NCBI RefSeq assembly: GCF_002078355.1
Contig: NZ_CP015363.1
Coordinates: forward strand, 1,550,001-1,614,000
Source: Ferroplasma acidiphilum
Lineage (GTDB): Archaea; Thermoplasmatota; Thermoplasmata; Thermoplasmatales; Thermoplasmataceae
Length of the DNA stretch: 64,000 nucleotides
Reading direction: 5' to 3'
The notes below the pieces were generated by a model that had not been told where the DNA came from, searched no databases, and was given only the letters and a program-made list of their open reading frames with translations. Shown here piece after piece: positions 25,972-33,759 of the stretch; the first letter of the stretch is position 1, and the number at the start of each line of letters is the position of its first letter. The position numbers and the translations under genes are program-made.

Positions 25972-27381
25972 ATGCAAAATAAACCTTATGAAGGTAGTGT
26001 TTCAGACAGGCTTGAACGGATTCCATTCAGTTCAGTGCAGAGAGATTTCCTGCTGATGGTAGCCGGTGGAGAGTGGGCTGAAACTTTGATGTTGCTGGGC
26101 AATGGTGCAATTTTAGCACTGGTTGTATCTGTATTGGGAATTACACACAGCCTTGGTGCTACTATTATAACTACTGCATTCTTCCTCGGGGAGTTTGTGG
26201 GAAGTGCGTTCTTTGGATGGCTCGCAGATAGGAGGGGAAGAAAATTTGTCTTCCTTTATAATCTTCTGGTATTTTCATTCGGAATGCTTATAGCTGGATT
26301 CATGTCAGATCCATTCCTAATCGCCGTATTCATATTTATAGGTGGCATAGGTGTTGGTGGTGAGTTCCCCCTGGTGGACTCATTTACCACTGAAATGATG
26401 CCAGCAAAGGTTCGTGGCAACCGTCTGGCGTGGGTTTATACAATAGCTGTAACAGCTGGCTTTGTCATAGCGTTCCTGACATATGAAATGGATATAATAG
26501 CGCCGACTTATTACTCATGGAGAATACTATTCTGGTTCATGGCTGTGGTTGGATTCGCAATATGGGCCGTCAGGACAAGGCTTAAGGAATCACCAAGATG
26601 GCTTGAGGTACATGGAGAATACAAAAAAGCCAACGAAATTACCACTGAGTGGGAACAGAAAACTATGGAGAGAAAACATCTAAAGGAACTCCCGCCTGTT
26701 ACAACGAATACCCCCATTGAACAAAACAGAAGCAAATACAAGGATATTTTCGAACCGGATGTCAGGAAAAGGTCAATAATGATGATTATCTTCCAGTTCT
26801 TCCAATCCGGCATATTCTATGGATTTACAGCACTATCCCCATTATTCCTTATTGATAAGGGCTTTGACCTGCCAAAAACTCTGGAATTTACATTCCTGAT
26901 ATATGCTGGATTCTTCTTTGGGTCAGTATTCAATCTGTTCATAATAGACAAAGTTGAAAGAAAATGGGGAATAATAGGCACCGCTGTCCTCGCAGGAATA
27001 TTTGGAACTGCATTTGCAGTGGTGTCAAATGTATATCTGATTGTAATATTCGGATTCATAACAACATTCCTGCTATGGAATTTCTCAAATTTCTACCACG
27101 CTTACCAGGCAGAAATATTCCCTACAAGAATCAGGCCAACAGCTGCCGGAACAGTATATGCAGTCAGCAGGGTATCAACTGCAATTTTAACACTGTTTAT
27201 AGTTGATATATTCCTGCCGCATGGTGTTCTTGCAAGTTTCGGGATAATATGGGTTTTCATAGCCATAGTTGTTGTCGATATATGGGTTCTTGGTCCGAAA
27301 AGTTCTAAGGAACAGGTAGAAACAATAGCACAATTATATTGTCCCGTAAATATTTCCTATATATACCCTCTAAAAATATAA
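25972..27381 (+). CDS. MFS transporter, C-terminus extended by IS insertion
   Basis: A 12-helix major-facilitator carrier of the sugar/metabolite-H+ symporter type (469 residues as read). Loop 2-3 has WLADRRGRKFVF and the second half has IDKVERKWG. Tyr-rich FYHAYQAEIFPTRIRPTA matches the sugar-porter and aromatic/dicarboxylate-porter signature. TTTATATA lies about 25 nt before the ATG. Codons 451-454 (Thr-Ile-Ala-Gln) are the left 12-bp target duplication of an IS element. In the right copy the same codons are followed directly by TAA. The native protein was therefore 454 residues, and the last 15 residues come from the IS. Confidence 0.87.
   Translation: MQNKPYEGSVSDRLERIPFSSVQRDFLLMVAGGEWAETLMLLGNGAILALVVSVLGITHSLGATIITTAFFLGEFVGSAFFGWLADRRGRKFVFLYNLLVFSFGMLIAGFMSDPFLIAVFIFIGGIGVGGEFPLVDSFTTEMMPAKVRGNRLAWVYTIAVTAGFVIAFLTYEMDIIAPTYYSWRILFWFMAVVGFAIWAVRTRLKESPRWLEVHGEYKKANEITTEWEQKTMERKHLKELPPVTTNTPIEQNRSKYKDIFEPDVRKRSIMMIIFQFFQSGIFYGFTALSPLFLIDKGFDLPKTLEFTFLIYAGFFFGSVFNLFIIDKVERKWGIIGTAVLAGIFGTAFAVVSNVYLIVIFGFITTFLLWNFSNFYHAYQAEIFPTRIRPTAAGTVYAVSRVSTAILTLFIVDIFLPHGVLASFGIIWVFIAIVVVDIWVLGPKSSKEQVETIAQLYCPVNISYIYPLKI
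27322..27333 (+). repeat. Left target-site duplication of the IS481-like element
   Basis: ACAATAGCACAA, identical to 28318-28329. Confidence 0.85.
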
Positions 27382-28317
27382 TAAAAGAATATAAGCCCAG
27401 AATGAAGTTAAATGAGAAAAAAATAAAATATATAATAAGGGAGAAAAATAAGAGAAGATCATCTACAGAAATAGCTAAGGAAATGAAAATAACAACAAGG
27501 TATGTAAATTACATATACAAAAAATACAGGGATAATGGAGAATATACAATAGGTAAAAGGAAACATAGGGAATTAAACAGCAAGGATATAGAAATAGTTA
27601 AAAAAATAAGATATGAATACCCTATGTCAGGACCTGAAAGAATAAGGAAATACCTTAAAAGAAAGGGGATAATAATAGCTAAAAACAATATATACAGAAT
27701 ACTGTTATTATTAAATATGGTTGATAACAGCAATAATAAGAAGAAACAGAGAAAATATATAAAATATGAGAGGAAACATAGCAACTCACTATGGCATATG
27801 GACTGGACTAAATACAGTGACAGTGAGAAGTTAATAATAATAGAAGATGATGCTTCAAGGTTCATAGTAGGAATGGGAATATACGGTGAGGAAACAATAG
27901 ATAATACAATAGAAGCACTGGAAATAGCAATAAACACTTACGGTAAGCCTGAAGAGATATTAACAGACCATGGAACACAGTTCTTTTCAAATGGTAAGAA
28001 TGGAATACCTGGAGATCACAATAAGTTCCAGGAATACTTAGATAACAGTAATATAAAACACATACTTGGAAGGGTAAAACACCCTGAAACAAATGGAAAA
28101 CTGGAGAGATTAAACTATACCATAAAACGTTTAAGGCCATATTTCAGTACCTGGGAAGAGGTAGTATACCATTACAACTATGAAAGGATGCATGACTCAC
28201 TGTCAGATGGTGATAATATAGTTACACCAGCAATGGCATATAAAAATAAAATGGTGGTAAAATGAAAAAATATAAATTCATACAGTATATAAAGGAAATA
28301 ATAATGGGACAGTACAA
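27334..28317 (+). mobile_element. Complete IS481-like insertion sequence, 984 bp
   Basis: Both ends are visible. The left end TTATATTGTCCCGTAAAT and the reverse complement of the right end TTGTACTGTCCCATTATT agree at 13 of 18 positions, with an identical TGTCCC core. Perfect 12-bp direct repeats flank the element. A single transposase frame fills it. It lies at the very 3' end of the MFS gene. Intact ends and the perfect duplication imply recent insertion. Confidence 0.88.
27402..28265 (+). CDS. IS481-family-like DDE transposase
   Basis: A 287-residue transposase/integrase. An N-terminal helix-turn-helix region (KRRSSTEIAKEMKITTRYVN) is followed by an rve-type RNase H core with the three acidic residues visible: Asp in HMDWTKYS, Asp in LTDHGTQFF and Glu in TNGKLERLNY. 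A frame from a TTG at 27339 exists inside the terminal repeat, but the ATG at 27402 (MKLNEKKIKYI) is preferred. Codon use is strongly AT-rich (many ATA and AAA) compared with neighbours, as expected of a mobile gene. It appears intact. Confidence 0.88.
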   Translation: MKLNEKKIKYIIREKNKRRSSTEIAKEMKITTRYVNYIYKKYRDNGEYTIGKRKHRELNSKDIEIVKKIRYEYPMSGPERIRKYLKRKGIIIAKNNIYRILLLLNMVDNSNNKKKQRKYIKYERKHSNSLWHMDWTKYSDSEKLIIIEDDASRFIVGMGIYGEETIDNTIEALEIAINTYGKPEEILTDHGTQFFSNGKNGIPGDHNKFQEYLDNSNIKHILGRVKHPETNGKLERLNYTIKRLRPYFSTWEEVVYHYNYERMHDSLSDGDNIVTPAMAYKNKMVVK

Positions 28318-28329
28318 ACAATAGCACAA
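28318..28329 (+). repeat. Right target-site duplication of the IS481-like element
   Basis: ACAATAGCACAA, identical to 27322-27333 and followed at once by TAATAA, which would have been the native stop of the interrupted MFS gene. Confidence 0.85.
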
Positions 28330-28506
28330 TAATAAATTTTTTATAATATTAATTGGATCTTTTTACAACATTATCTGGCGATATCTTCAGGTACCTCATT
28401 TGTTCGTTCGTTTTTGTGGGCATGCATGGAGAAATCTCTGCTGCACTATACAGAGAGGATAGTACGTTAATTAAAATTCATATGTATTGAATACCGGCAA
28501 TGCGGT

Positions 28507-29751
28507 TTATGTTGTAACCGCTATGCATGCAGTAGCTATTATTAATCCAAACATGAGAAGGTATACAACCTCATTTTTCCTTGATAATACAAGGTCCCCC
28601 ATTATATTTTTGTTTCTGCCAATTATCCACATCATTGCCAGAGGTGCAATCAATGCAAAAACAAAGAATATAAGGAGATACAGGACAATTGCTATCATGC
28701 TTGATGGGTTGATAAGCATTATTGCTACTACGGCTGGCAGGCTTTCAAGTATATATATAATCCAGTATGATTTCTTTTTCAGGTTAAGAGATTCAGCTAT
28801 GCCCCATGCACTCCCGAGGGATATGGTAATAAGTGCAATAAAACCTGCAGCTATTAATCCTATTCCGAGGATAATTGGTGAGAAAGACCCTGCTACCGGA
28901 ATAAGTACTTTGCCAAGTTGCTGTGGAGTTGCAAAAAAGGATGAATGATTTGCATGTGGGATTCCCGCAAAAGCCATTTCAGCAATAACCATAAGAAGTT
29001 CAGTCACTATGGCTCCGGCGAGTGTTTCTTTGCGCATTATTCTGAGAGACCTGCGCCGTGTAATTCTTATATGTCCACCATCCAGATCACCGAGTTTCAA
29101 CCCGGTAGCTGATGCCTGGAAGAATATCATAAATGGCATTATTACTGCACCAACATTAGCTGCAAGCAGGAAGAAATACCCTGCGGTAGGTTTTATCAAT
29201 ATGGGGTTGGCCAGAGGTGATGACACAGGTATAATGCCTCTCAATGCCAGCGATAGAAGCAATGCGATTATCAAAAGCAGTGAAATTATAATAAGGGGCT
29301 TTTCAGCCTCGCTATATTTTTTTCTTGTAACAATTAATATGTGTATAACATATATAACTGGAATAGTATAATAAATTGAAAGGCCCATTATTTCCAGGCC
29401 TATTCCTATTCCAAGGTATTCAATGCCATAGGTTACCGTATCGGTTAAAGCCATGGGCAAAGCAACAATGGATGCTATTCTTTTCCCGTAATTCTTCCTG
29501 ACAATGTCCCCAAGCCCGCCTTTAGTTGCTATCCCGATCCTTCCAGCAAGTTCCTGAATCACATATAGCGGTATTATAAGAATGAGCATAAGCCATATTA
29601 AGCCGTATCCAAGAGTTGCACCGGTTTGTGCTGCTCCAATATATGAGGAGGCATCCATATCAGCCATCATGACAAGCCATGCAGGCCCGAATAGGGCGAT
29701 GGTATCCCTGTTTAATAATCTCCGCCTTTTATGTAAATCGTCTACGTCCAT
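28507..29751 (-). CDS. NRAMP-family metal-ion transporter with non-canonical binding motifs
   Basis: A 414-residue protein with about 11 membrane helices in the NRAMP fold. The start is RDTIALFGPAWLVMMADMDASS, then YIGAAQTGATLGYGLIW, clearly the NRAMP TM1 and TM2. The usual TM1 metal motif DPGN is replaced by a segment around DMDASS, and the usual TM6 MPH motif corresponds to IMPFMIFFQASA. Ligands therefore differ from those of Mn/Fe transporters. QELAGRIGIATKGGLGDIVR is well kept. Two DtxR/IdeR-like boxes in the promoter point to regulation by iron or manganese. A different divalent or trivalent ion, or a changed coordination, is possible. Confidence 0.82.
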   Translation of the reverse strand: MDVDDLHKRRRLLNRDTIALFGPAWLVMMADMDASSYIGAAQTGATLGYGLIWLMLILIIPLYVIQELAGRIGIATKGGLGDIVRKNYGKRIASIVALPMALTDTVTYGIEYLGIGIGLEIMGLSIYYTIPVIYVIHILIVTRKKYSEAEKPLIIISLLLIIALLLSLALRGIIPVSSPLANPILIKPTAGYFFLLAANVGAVIMPFMIFFQASATGLKLGDLDGGHIRITRRRSLRIMRKETLAGAIVTELLMVIAEMAFAGIPHANHSSFFATPQQLGKVLIPVAGSFSPIILGIGLIAAGFIALITISLGSAWGIAESLNLKKKSYWIIYILESLPAVVAIMLINPSSMIAIVLYLLIFFVFALIAPLAMMWIIGRNKNIMGDLVLSRKNEVVYLLMFGLIIATACIAVTT

Positions 29752-29797
29752 TAGCTACATCCCTGAACCTACAATACAATAGGGTTGTGTTGTATTT

Positions 29798-29845
29798 TTA
29801 GGTTAGCCAAAGTGTATATTTAAATGTTTGTTAGGCACACCTAAC
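29798..29845 (-). promoter_or_regulatory. Two DtxR/IdeR-like boxes flanking a TATA element
   Basis: TTAGGTTAGCC (29798-29808) equals 11 bases of the DtxR/IdeR consensus half-and-centre. GTTAGG-CACA-CCTAAC (29830-29845) is a perfect 6-4-6 palindrome with the same TTAGG/CCTAA halves. Between them, on the minus strand, lies TTTAAATA (about 29816-29823), the likely TATA box of the NRAMP-family gene starting at 29751. Binding would block transcription, consistent with metal-loaded repressor control. Confidence 0.7.
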
Positions 29846-29959
29846 TAATTGTATTACAGCATATATAGGGTTTATCAACTTATAGAACGTACAAAATAAA
29901 CTGGATTTGTTAAAATTTTTGCTGGTATAAAAATGGTAAAATGCTCTAATCTGTATAAA

Positions 29960-30032
29960 TGGGACCGTCCGAATTTGAATCGGAGTCACCAACACCCCAA
30001 GCTGGTAGGATACCAAGCTACCCCACGGTCCC
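29960..30032 (-). tRNA. tRNA-Pro (GGG)
   Basis: The 73-nt minus-strand cloverleaf has acceptor GGGACCG paired with CGGTCCC and discriminator A. The anticodon stem CCAGC/GTTGG surrounds loop TTGGGGT, anticodon GGG (proline). The T-arm is TCCGA TTCAAAT TCGGA. No intron, and CCA is not encoded. Confidence 0.95.
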
Positions 30033-30130
30033 TTGTGTTATGAATATCCAGATAGGATATAAAAATTTTCAATAGCAGAAATTATATTATAATTCTGCAC
30101 ATAATATTAATTATAAATTTTTATGGATAT

Positions 30131-30352
30131 TCAGGAATATGAGATAACCTCATCCAGCAGGTCTGCGTTTGAAAGTATCATCCTTCTGCAGCAGTACCTG
30201 TCAACGCCAAGGTTGTCAAGTATCTCTGATTTTTCTTTGCCAGTAGGGTCGTGTCCGGTATCCTTGCGTATTTTTTTAGATTCTTCTACAAATCTTACGT
30301 AATCGGAACCGATAACCTTGCCACAGCTGAAACATCTCACCGGTATTATCAT
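30131..30352 (-). CDS. rpoN: RNA polymerase subunit N (Rpb10)
   Basis: A 73-residue zinc-binding RNA polymerase subunit that helps assemble the Rpo3/Rpo11/Rpo10/Rpo12 platform. It begins MIIPVRCFSCGKVIG (CxxC) and has DRYCCRRMIL (paired Cys) near residue 50, together forming the zinc site. The length is typical. It lies 4 nt after uS9 in the classical archaeal eL18-uL13-uS9-RpoN operon. Confidence 0.97.
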   Translation of the reverse strand: MIIPVRCFSCGKVIGSDYVRFVEESKKIRKDTGHDPTGKEKSEILDNLGVDRYCCRRMILSNADLLDEVISYS

Positions 30353-30356
30353 GATA

Positions 30357-30761
30357 TCACCTGTATGATTTCTGCCTCTTCGCCCTGGCTCCTGAACCCA
30401 TAGGTTTTTTCGGCATTTTTCTCCTTATGTCGTTTACCAGCATCGTCCTGTCATATGTCCTGATTGTGTTTTCCAGTTCGTGGTCATCTGAGAAGTATTT
30501 TACTATTCCCTTTGCCATTGCAGTTCTTGCGGCGTCTGTTTGCCCGGTATTTCCTCCTCCGGTTACCTTTATTTCTATATCTATTTCATTCGCCCTGTCT
30601 CCCAGTATCTTCAGGGGCTCCATGACTTTATTTCTCAAAAGTTCTATAGGATAGAGTTCTACCGGTTTGCCGTTTATGAAGACTTTCCCGTTGCCCTTGC
30701 GGGTTATGGCCCTTGCAACTGCAGTTTTTCTCTTTCCTATTGTAAGTATTTCATTGCTCAT
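30357..30761 (-). CDS. rps9: Ribosomal protein uS9 (S9)
   Basis: A 134-residue small-subunit protein whose C-terminal tail reaches the P-site tRNA. It has TIGKRKTAVARAITRKGNGK at the start, GGGNTGQTDAARTAMAKGI in the middle, and the basic end GSGARAKRQKSYR, whose final -SYR matches the usual S9 terminus -SKR/-SYR. It overlaps uL13 by 4 bp and is followed 4 nt later by rpoN. Confidence 0.97.
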   Translation of the reverse strand: MSNEILTIGKRKTAVARAITRKGNGKVFINGKPVELYPIELLRNKVMEPLKILGDRANEIDIEIKVTGGGNTGQTDAARTAMAKGIVKYFSDDHELENTIRTYDRTMLVNDIRRKMPKKPMGSGARAKRQKSYR

Positions 30762-31180
30762 TGGTTCTCACCTAATATCTTTGAAATGTCTCCCAGTGTT
30801 ATAAATCCTGTTGCGTTTGTATTCATAGCCTTGTCTATTTTAACAAATTCAACATCAGTTAAGGATTTTGGTATGCCGCTGTATACCTTGCACCTTTTAA
30901 GTGCTTCAAGCCCCTTTGTTTTCTTTATTGGAAGCATTTCACTTACCGATCTTCTCATAATCTGGTCCGGTGTTCTGGGATAGTATGGACCTTTTCTTAC
31001 ACTTCCTATATTTCTCCTGTGGTTAAATTTATCAAGAATAAACTTCCTGCTTCCTGTTATGGCTATTTTAGAAGCATTAACTATAACGACCTCTTCGCCT
31101 GAAAGAAGCTGTTTCGCCACATAGGTTGAAAGCCTTCCGTAAATATGGTTGTCGCCATCAATATATATCATATTTATCAC
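30758..31180 (-). CDS. rpl13: Ribosomal protein uL13 (L13)
   Basis: A 140-residue large-subunit protein. DGDNHIYGRLSTYVAKQLLS is the family N-terminus, and RRNIGSVRKGPYYPRTPDQI and RRSVSEMLPIKKTKG the central basic part. ATGA overlaps join it to eL18 upstream and uS9 downstream. A second Met (MIYIDGD) three codons in is an alternative start, but the overlap supports 31180. Confidence 0.96.
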   Translation of the reverse strand: MINMIYIDGDNHIYGRLSTYVAKQLLSGEEVVIVNASKIAITGSRKFILDKFNHRRNIGSVRKGPYYPRTPDQIMRRSVSEMLPIKKTKGLEALKRCKVYSGIPKSLTDVEFVKIDKAMNTNATGFITLGDISKILGENQ

Positions 31181-31545
31181 TTTATAATTTTTAAATTGGT
31201 ACCCTTTGGATTTTCATCGGCAAGATCCTTTAACTCTATGAACTCGCTACCTGATTCGGCAAGTTTAAGCTTTGCCTTATCACTTGCTTTTACCGCTGCA
31301 ATTCTGACCTTTTTATGGAGTATTCCTGATGAAAGAAGTGTTCCGGGTATAACCACAGTATCTCCCTCAGAAACAACCCTGTCAAGTTTCCCAAGGTTCA
31401 CGTCTGCGTAATGGTTTCTTGAAGAATTTAATCGAGAGGCAATATCACGCCAGAATATGCTCTGGCTTTCCCTCGATCTTTCAAGCAAATTGTTTATTAC
31501 ATCTATTAAATAGACGCTTGTCTTTCTCTCTACTTTGATCGACAT
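31177..31545 (-). CDS. rpl18e: Ribosomal protein eL18
   Basis: A 122-residue archaeal/eukaryotic large-subunit protein and first gene of the operon. SIFWRDIASRLNSSRNHYAD and VVIPGTLLSSGILHKKVRIAA are the recognisable segments, and the length fits archaeal L18e. A TATA-like AATAAATTTATTAA on the minus strand lies about 15-35 nt before the start, so this is probably the operon promoter. Confidence 0.95.
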   Translation of the reverse strand: MSIKVERKTSVYLIDVINNLLERSRESQSIFWRDIASRLNSSRNHYADVNLGKLDRVVSEGDTVVIPGTLLSSGILHKKVRIAAVKASDKAKLKLAESGSEFIELKDLADENPKGTNLKIIK

Positions 31546-31654
31546 AGGGCTATATTGATAATTAATTAATAAATTTATTGAATGCCTGAGCTACAAAGAA
31601 AGACAGGGGCAATGCTTGATTGCCGGCAAACAGGCAGATGCTGCCAGGAAAAGG

Positions 31655-32998
31655 TCAATTAAGGCTTTTGCCCTTCGTCTCCGGTGCAAGCAGGAAAGTA
31701 ATGGAAAAACCTATTACTTCAAACACCACAAGGAAAATCAGGACAAATGTAAATGGCAGTGTAAATAGTATAATTGGAAATGCTATGGTGCCGACAATAG
31801 CACCTACTCTGGATACTGATGTGGCAAAACCCATTGCAGTTCCACGGATCCTTGTTGGGAATATCTCCACAGGATAATCATAGGTAAGGTTTGTTGGCCC
31901 CATATTATGGAAAAGGTGCATTGTTGCGAATGCAAAGAAGGTCAGAAGTATTCCAAGGGCAATAAAATTTGATACTGCAGCAAAGATAATAAGAGAAACA
32001 GCGGCACCGCCAAAACCTATTAGCTCCAGGCTCTTCCTCCCGGTTTTTTCAACATAGTACATGCATATAAGAAAACCTATAAAGACTGGCAATTCCTCAA
32101 GGAGGGTGGCGAGCACAACCATAACAATGTTGGAATTGCTATAAGCAAAAGCAGATGGGGTATATTCCCAGACGCCATAACTGGAAACATCGTATGAAAA
32201 CCATGCAACTGAGACGAATATAGTATAATAAAGATATTTTTTGGAGAATAAATCCCTGATTTTTGAATTCCCACTTTCCACAACGGGAAGTTCATCCACT
32301 TCCATGCCTGCTGATTTGCCCAGGTAATTGGATGATTTTAATGCCTCACTGTCTTTTCCTTTTCCTGTAAGCCAGAATGGGCTCTCTGGCAGGTTTCTCC
32401 GCGATAGTATAACGAAAAATGGTATAATTGCACCTGTAAGGTATAATATTCTCCAGTTTATAGCTGCAGGAATGTAGAGAATAACAGGAATTGCCACAAG
32501 CAGAAGGACAACACCACCGATTGTCCAGGAAAATATGTTAAACACAAGGAATTTGCCACGTTTGTTTTTCGGCGAGAATTCTGCCTGAATTGATGAGCTT
32601 ATTGGATAATCTGCGCCAATTCCCACACCTGCCAGAATTTCGAATATTATAAATTCAAGAATATTGGTAGAAATGCCACTCATAATGAGAAATACCATTG
32701 TTATAATCAAGTCGTATTCGTATATTTTTTTCCTGCCATACTTATCGGAGAGGTTCCCGAGAATTATGCTTCCAAAGAACATTCCTATAAACAGGGAAGA
32801 ACCCATGAATGCAATGTAATAAACGTAAAATGGCGTTCCAGAAACCAGGTGGAAGTAATCACGCATATAAAGTATGGCAATTGAGTAAATTGAAAGCACA
32901 TAGCCATCCATGAAAATACCCATTGAGGAAAGCAGTGTGATTTTTAGCAGAAACGGGCTTACTGGCAGTTCATCTATTCTTTTATGAACAGAAAGCAT
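31655..32998 (-). CDS. MFS transporter, sugar-porter type
   Basis: A 447-residue carrier with 12 predicted helices. Signature segments are LGNLSDKYGRKKIYEYD (loop 2-3), GIGADYPISSSIQAEFSPKNKRGK (between helices 4 and 5, typical of sugar and phosphate/aromatic-acid porters), RRNLPESPFWLTGKGK (loop 6-7) and PVEIFPTRIRGTAMG (loop 10-11). It ends LLAPETKGKSLN, the classical sugar-porter PETKG end. The substrate is unknown. It stands alone between the ribosomal operon and trmJ. Confidence 0.87.
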   Translation of the reverse strand: MLSVHKRIDELPVSPFLLKITLLSSMGIFMDGYVLSIYSIAILYMRDYFHLVSGTPFYVYYIAFMGSSLFIGMFFGSIILGNLSDKYGRKKIYEYDLIITMVFLIMSGISTNILEFIIFEILAGVGIGADYPISSSIQAEFSPKNKRGKFLVFNIFSWTIGGVVLLLVAIPVILYIPAAINWRILYLTGAIIPFFVILSRRNLPESPFWLTGKGKDSEALKSSNYLGKSAGMEVDELPVVESGNSKIRDLFSKKYLYYTIFVSVAWFSYDVSSYGVWEYTPSAFAYSNSNIVMVVLATLLEELPVFIGFLICMYYVEKTGRKSLELIGFGGAAVSLIIFAAVSNFIALGILLTFFAFATMHLFHNMGPTNLTYDYPVEIFPTRIRGTAMGFATSVSRVGAIVGTIAFPIILFTLPFTFVLIFLVVFEVIGFSITFLLAPETKGKSLN

Positions 32999-33048
32999 CT
33001 TAATCCTTTCTTTATCTTATATTTAATGATAAAGTTTGCCAAACCAAT

Positions 33049-33759
33049 TTATTGCAATCTGTTTATGGTCTGGCGCATGATTCCCATTATTTTAAAAAAT
33101 TCAGAATCAGTTATATTTGCCCGTGCTATTATGCGATTGAGCATATTCATGAGCGTATCAATTTCCTGTTCATTATAGTCTATTTTAGCCAGCAATTCTT
33201 CAAGCCTTCCTGCAAGTGTATCAATTTTGTCACGCCCTATGAGGTCATGTGTTATAGTAGCATTGCATGAATAGTTTGCCTTGATCATTTCATATAGTAT
33301 TATTGCAACAGCATGTGATAAATTGTATACAGGATATTCAGGGTTCCCTATTATTTTCAGGAAAAAATTGCACATTCCCAGTTCTTCATAGTTGAGACCG
33401 TTGTCCTCCCTTCCAAATACAAGGGCAACTTTCTGCCCTGTAAGCCCGTTAGTTGACCAGAACTCTTCAGGCCCGGTTGGAACTCTCCTGAACTTTTCGC
33501 CGGATTTAGAGATATCTGAAGTCCCTGCTATTATCTCAAAGCCACTCACAGCTTCCTTAAGAGAATTAAAAATTTTTGCATTTTCTAAAATATAACGGCC
33601 ATGCATAGACCGGTAAATAGCTTCTGTTTCAATAGGGGTTTTAACTATCCTGAGATCGCTTATTCCACTATTTGCCATTGATCTGGCAACTGCCCCTATA
33701 TTGCCCTGGTATTTTGGTTCAACCAGAACCACAGAAATAATTTTATCAAGGTCTAACAT
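33049..33759 (-). CDS. trmJ: SPOUT tRNA 2'-O-methyltransferase (TrmJ-like)
   Basis: A 236-residue TrmH/SpoU-family RNA ribose methyltransferase. Motif 1 is VLVEPKYQGNIGAVARSMANSG (residues 11-32), motif 2 is VALVFGREDNGLNYEELGMC, and motif 3 is NPEYPVYNLSHAVAIILYE. These form the knotted SAM-binding domain. Archaeal TrmJ methylates ribose at tRNA position 32. The C-terminal 70 residues form a helical extension as in TrmJ. It abuts the FKBP gene stop without a gap. Position 32 is inferred from the family. Confidence 0.85.
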   Translation of the reverse strand: MLDLDKIISVVLVEPKYQGNIGAVARSMANSGISDLRIVKTPIETEAIYRSMHGRYILENAKIFNSLKEAVSGFEIIAGTSDISKSGEKFRRVPTGPEEFWSTNGLTGQKVALVFGREDNGLNYEELGMCNFFLKIIGNPEYPVYNLSHAVAIILYEMIKANYSCNATITHDLIGRDKIDTLAGRLEELLAKIDYNEQEIDTLMNMLNRIIARANITDSEFFKIMGIMRQTINRLQ

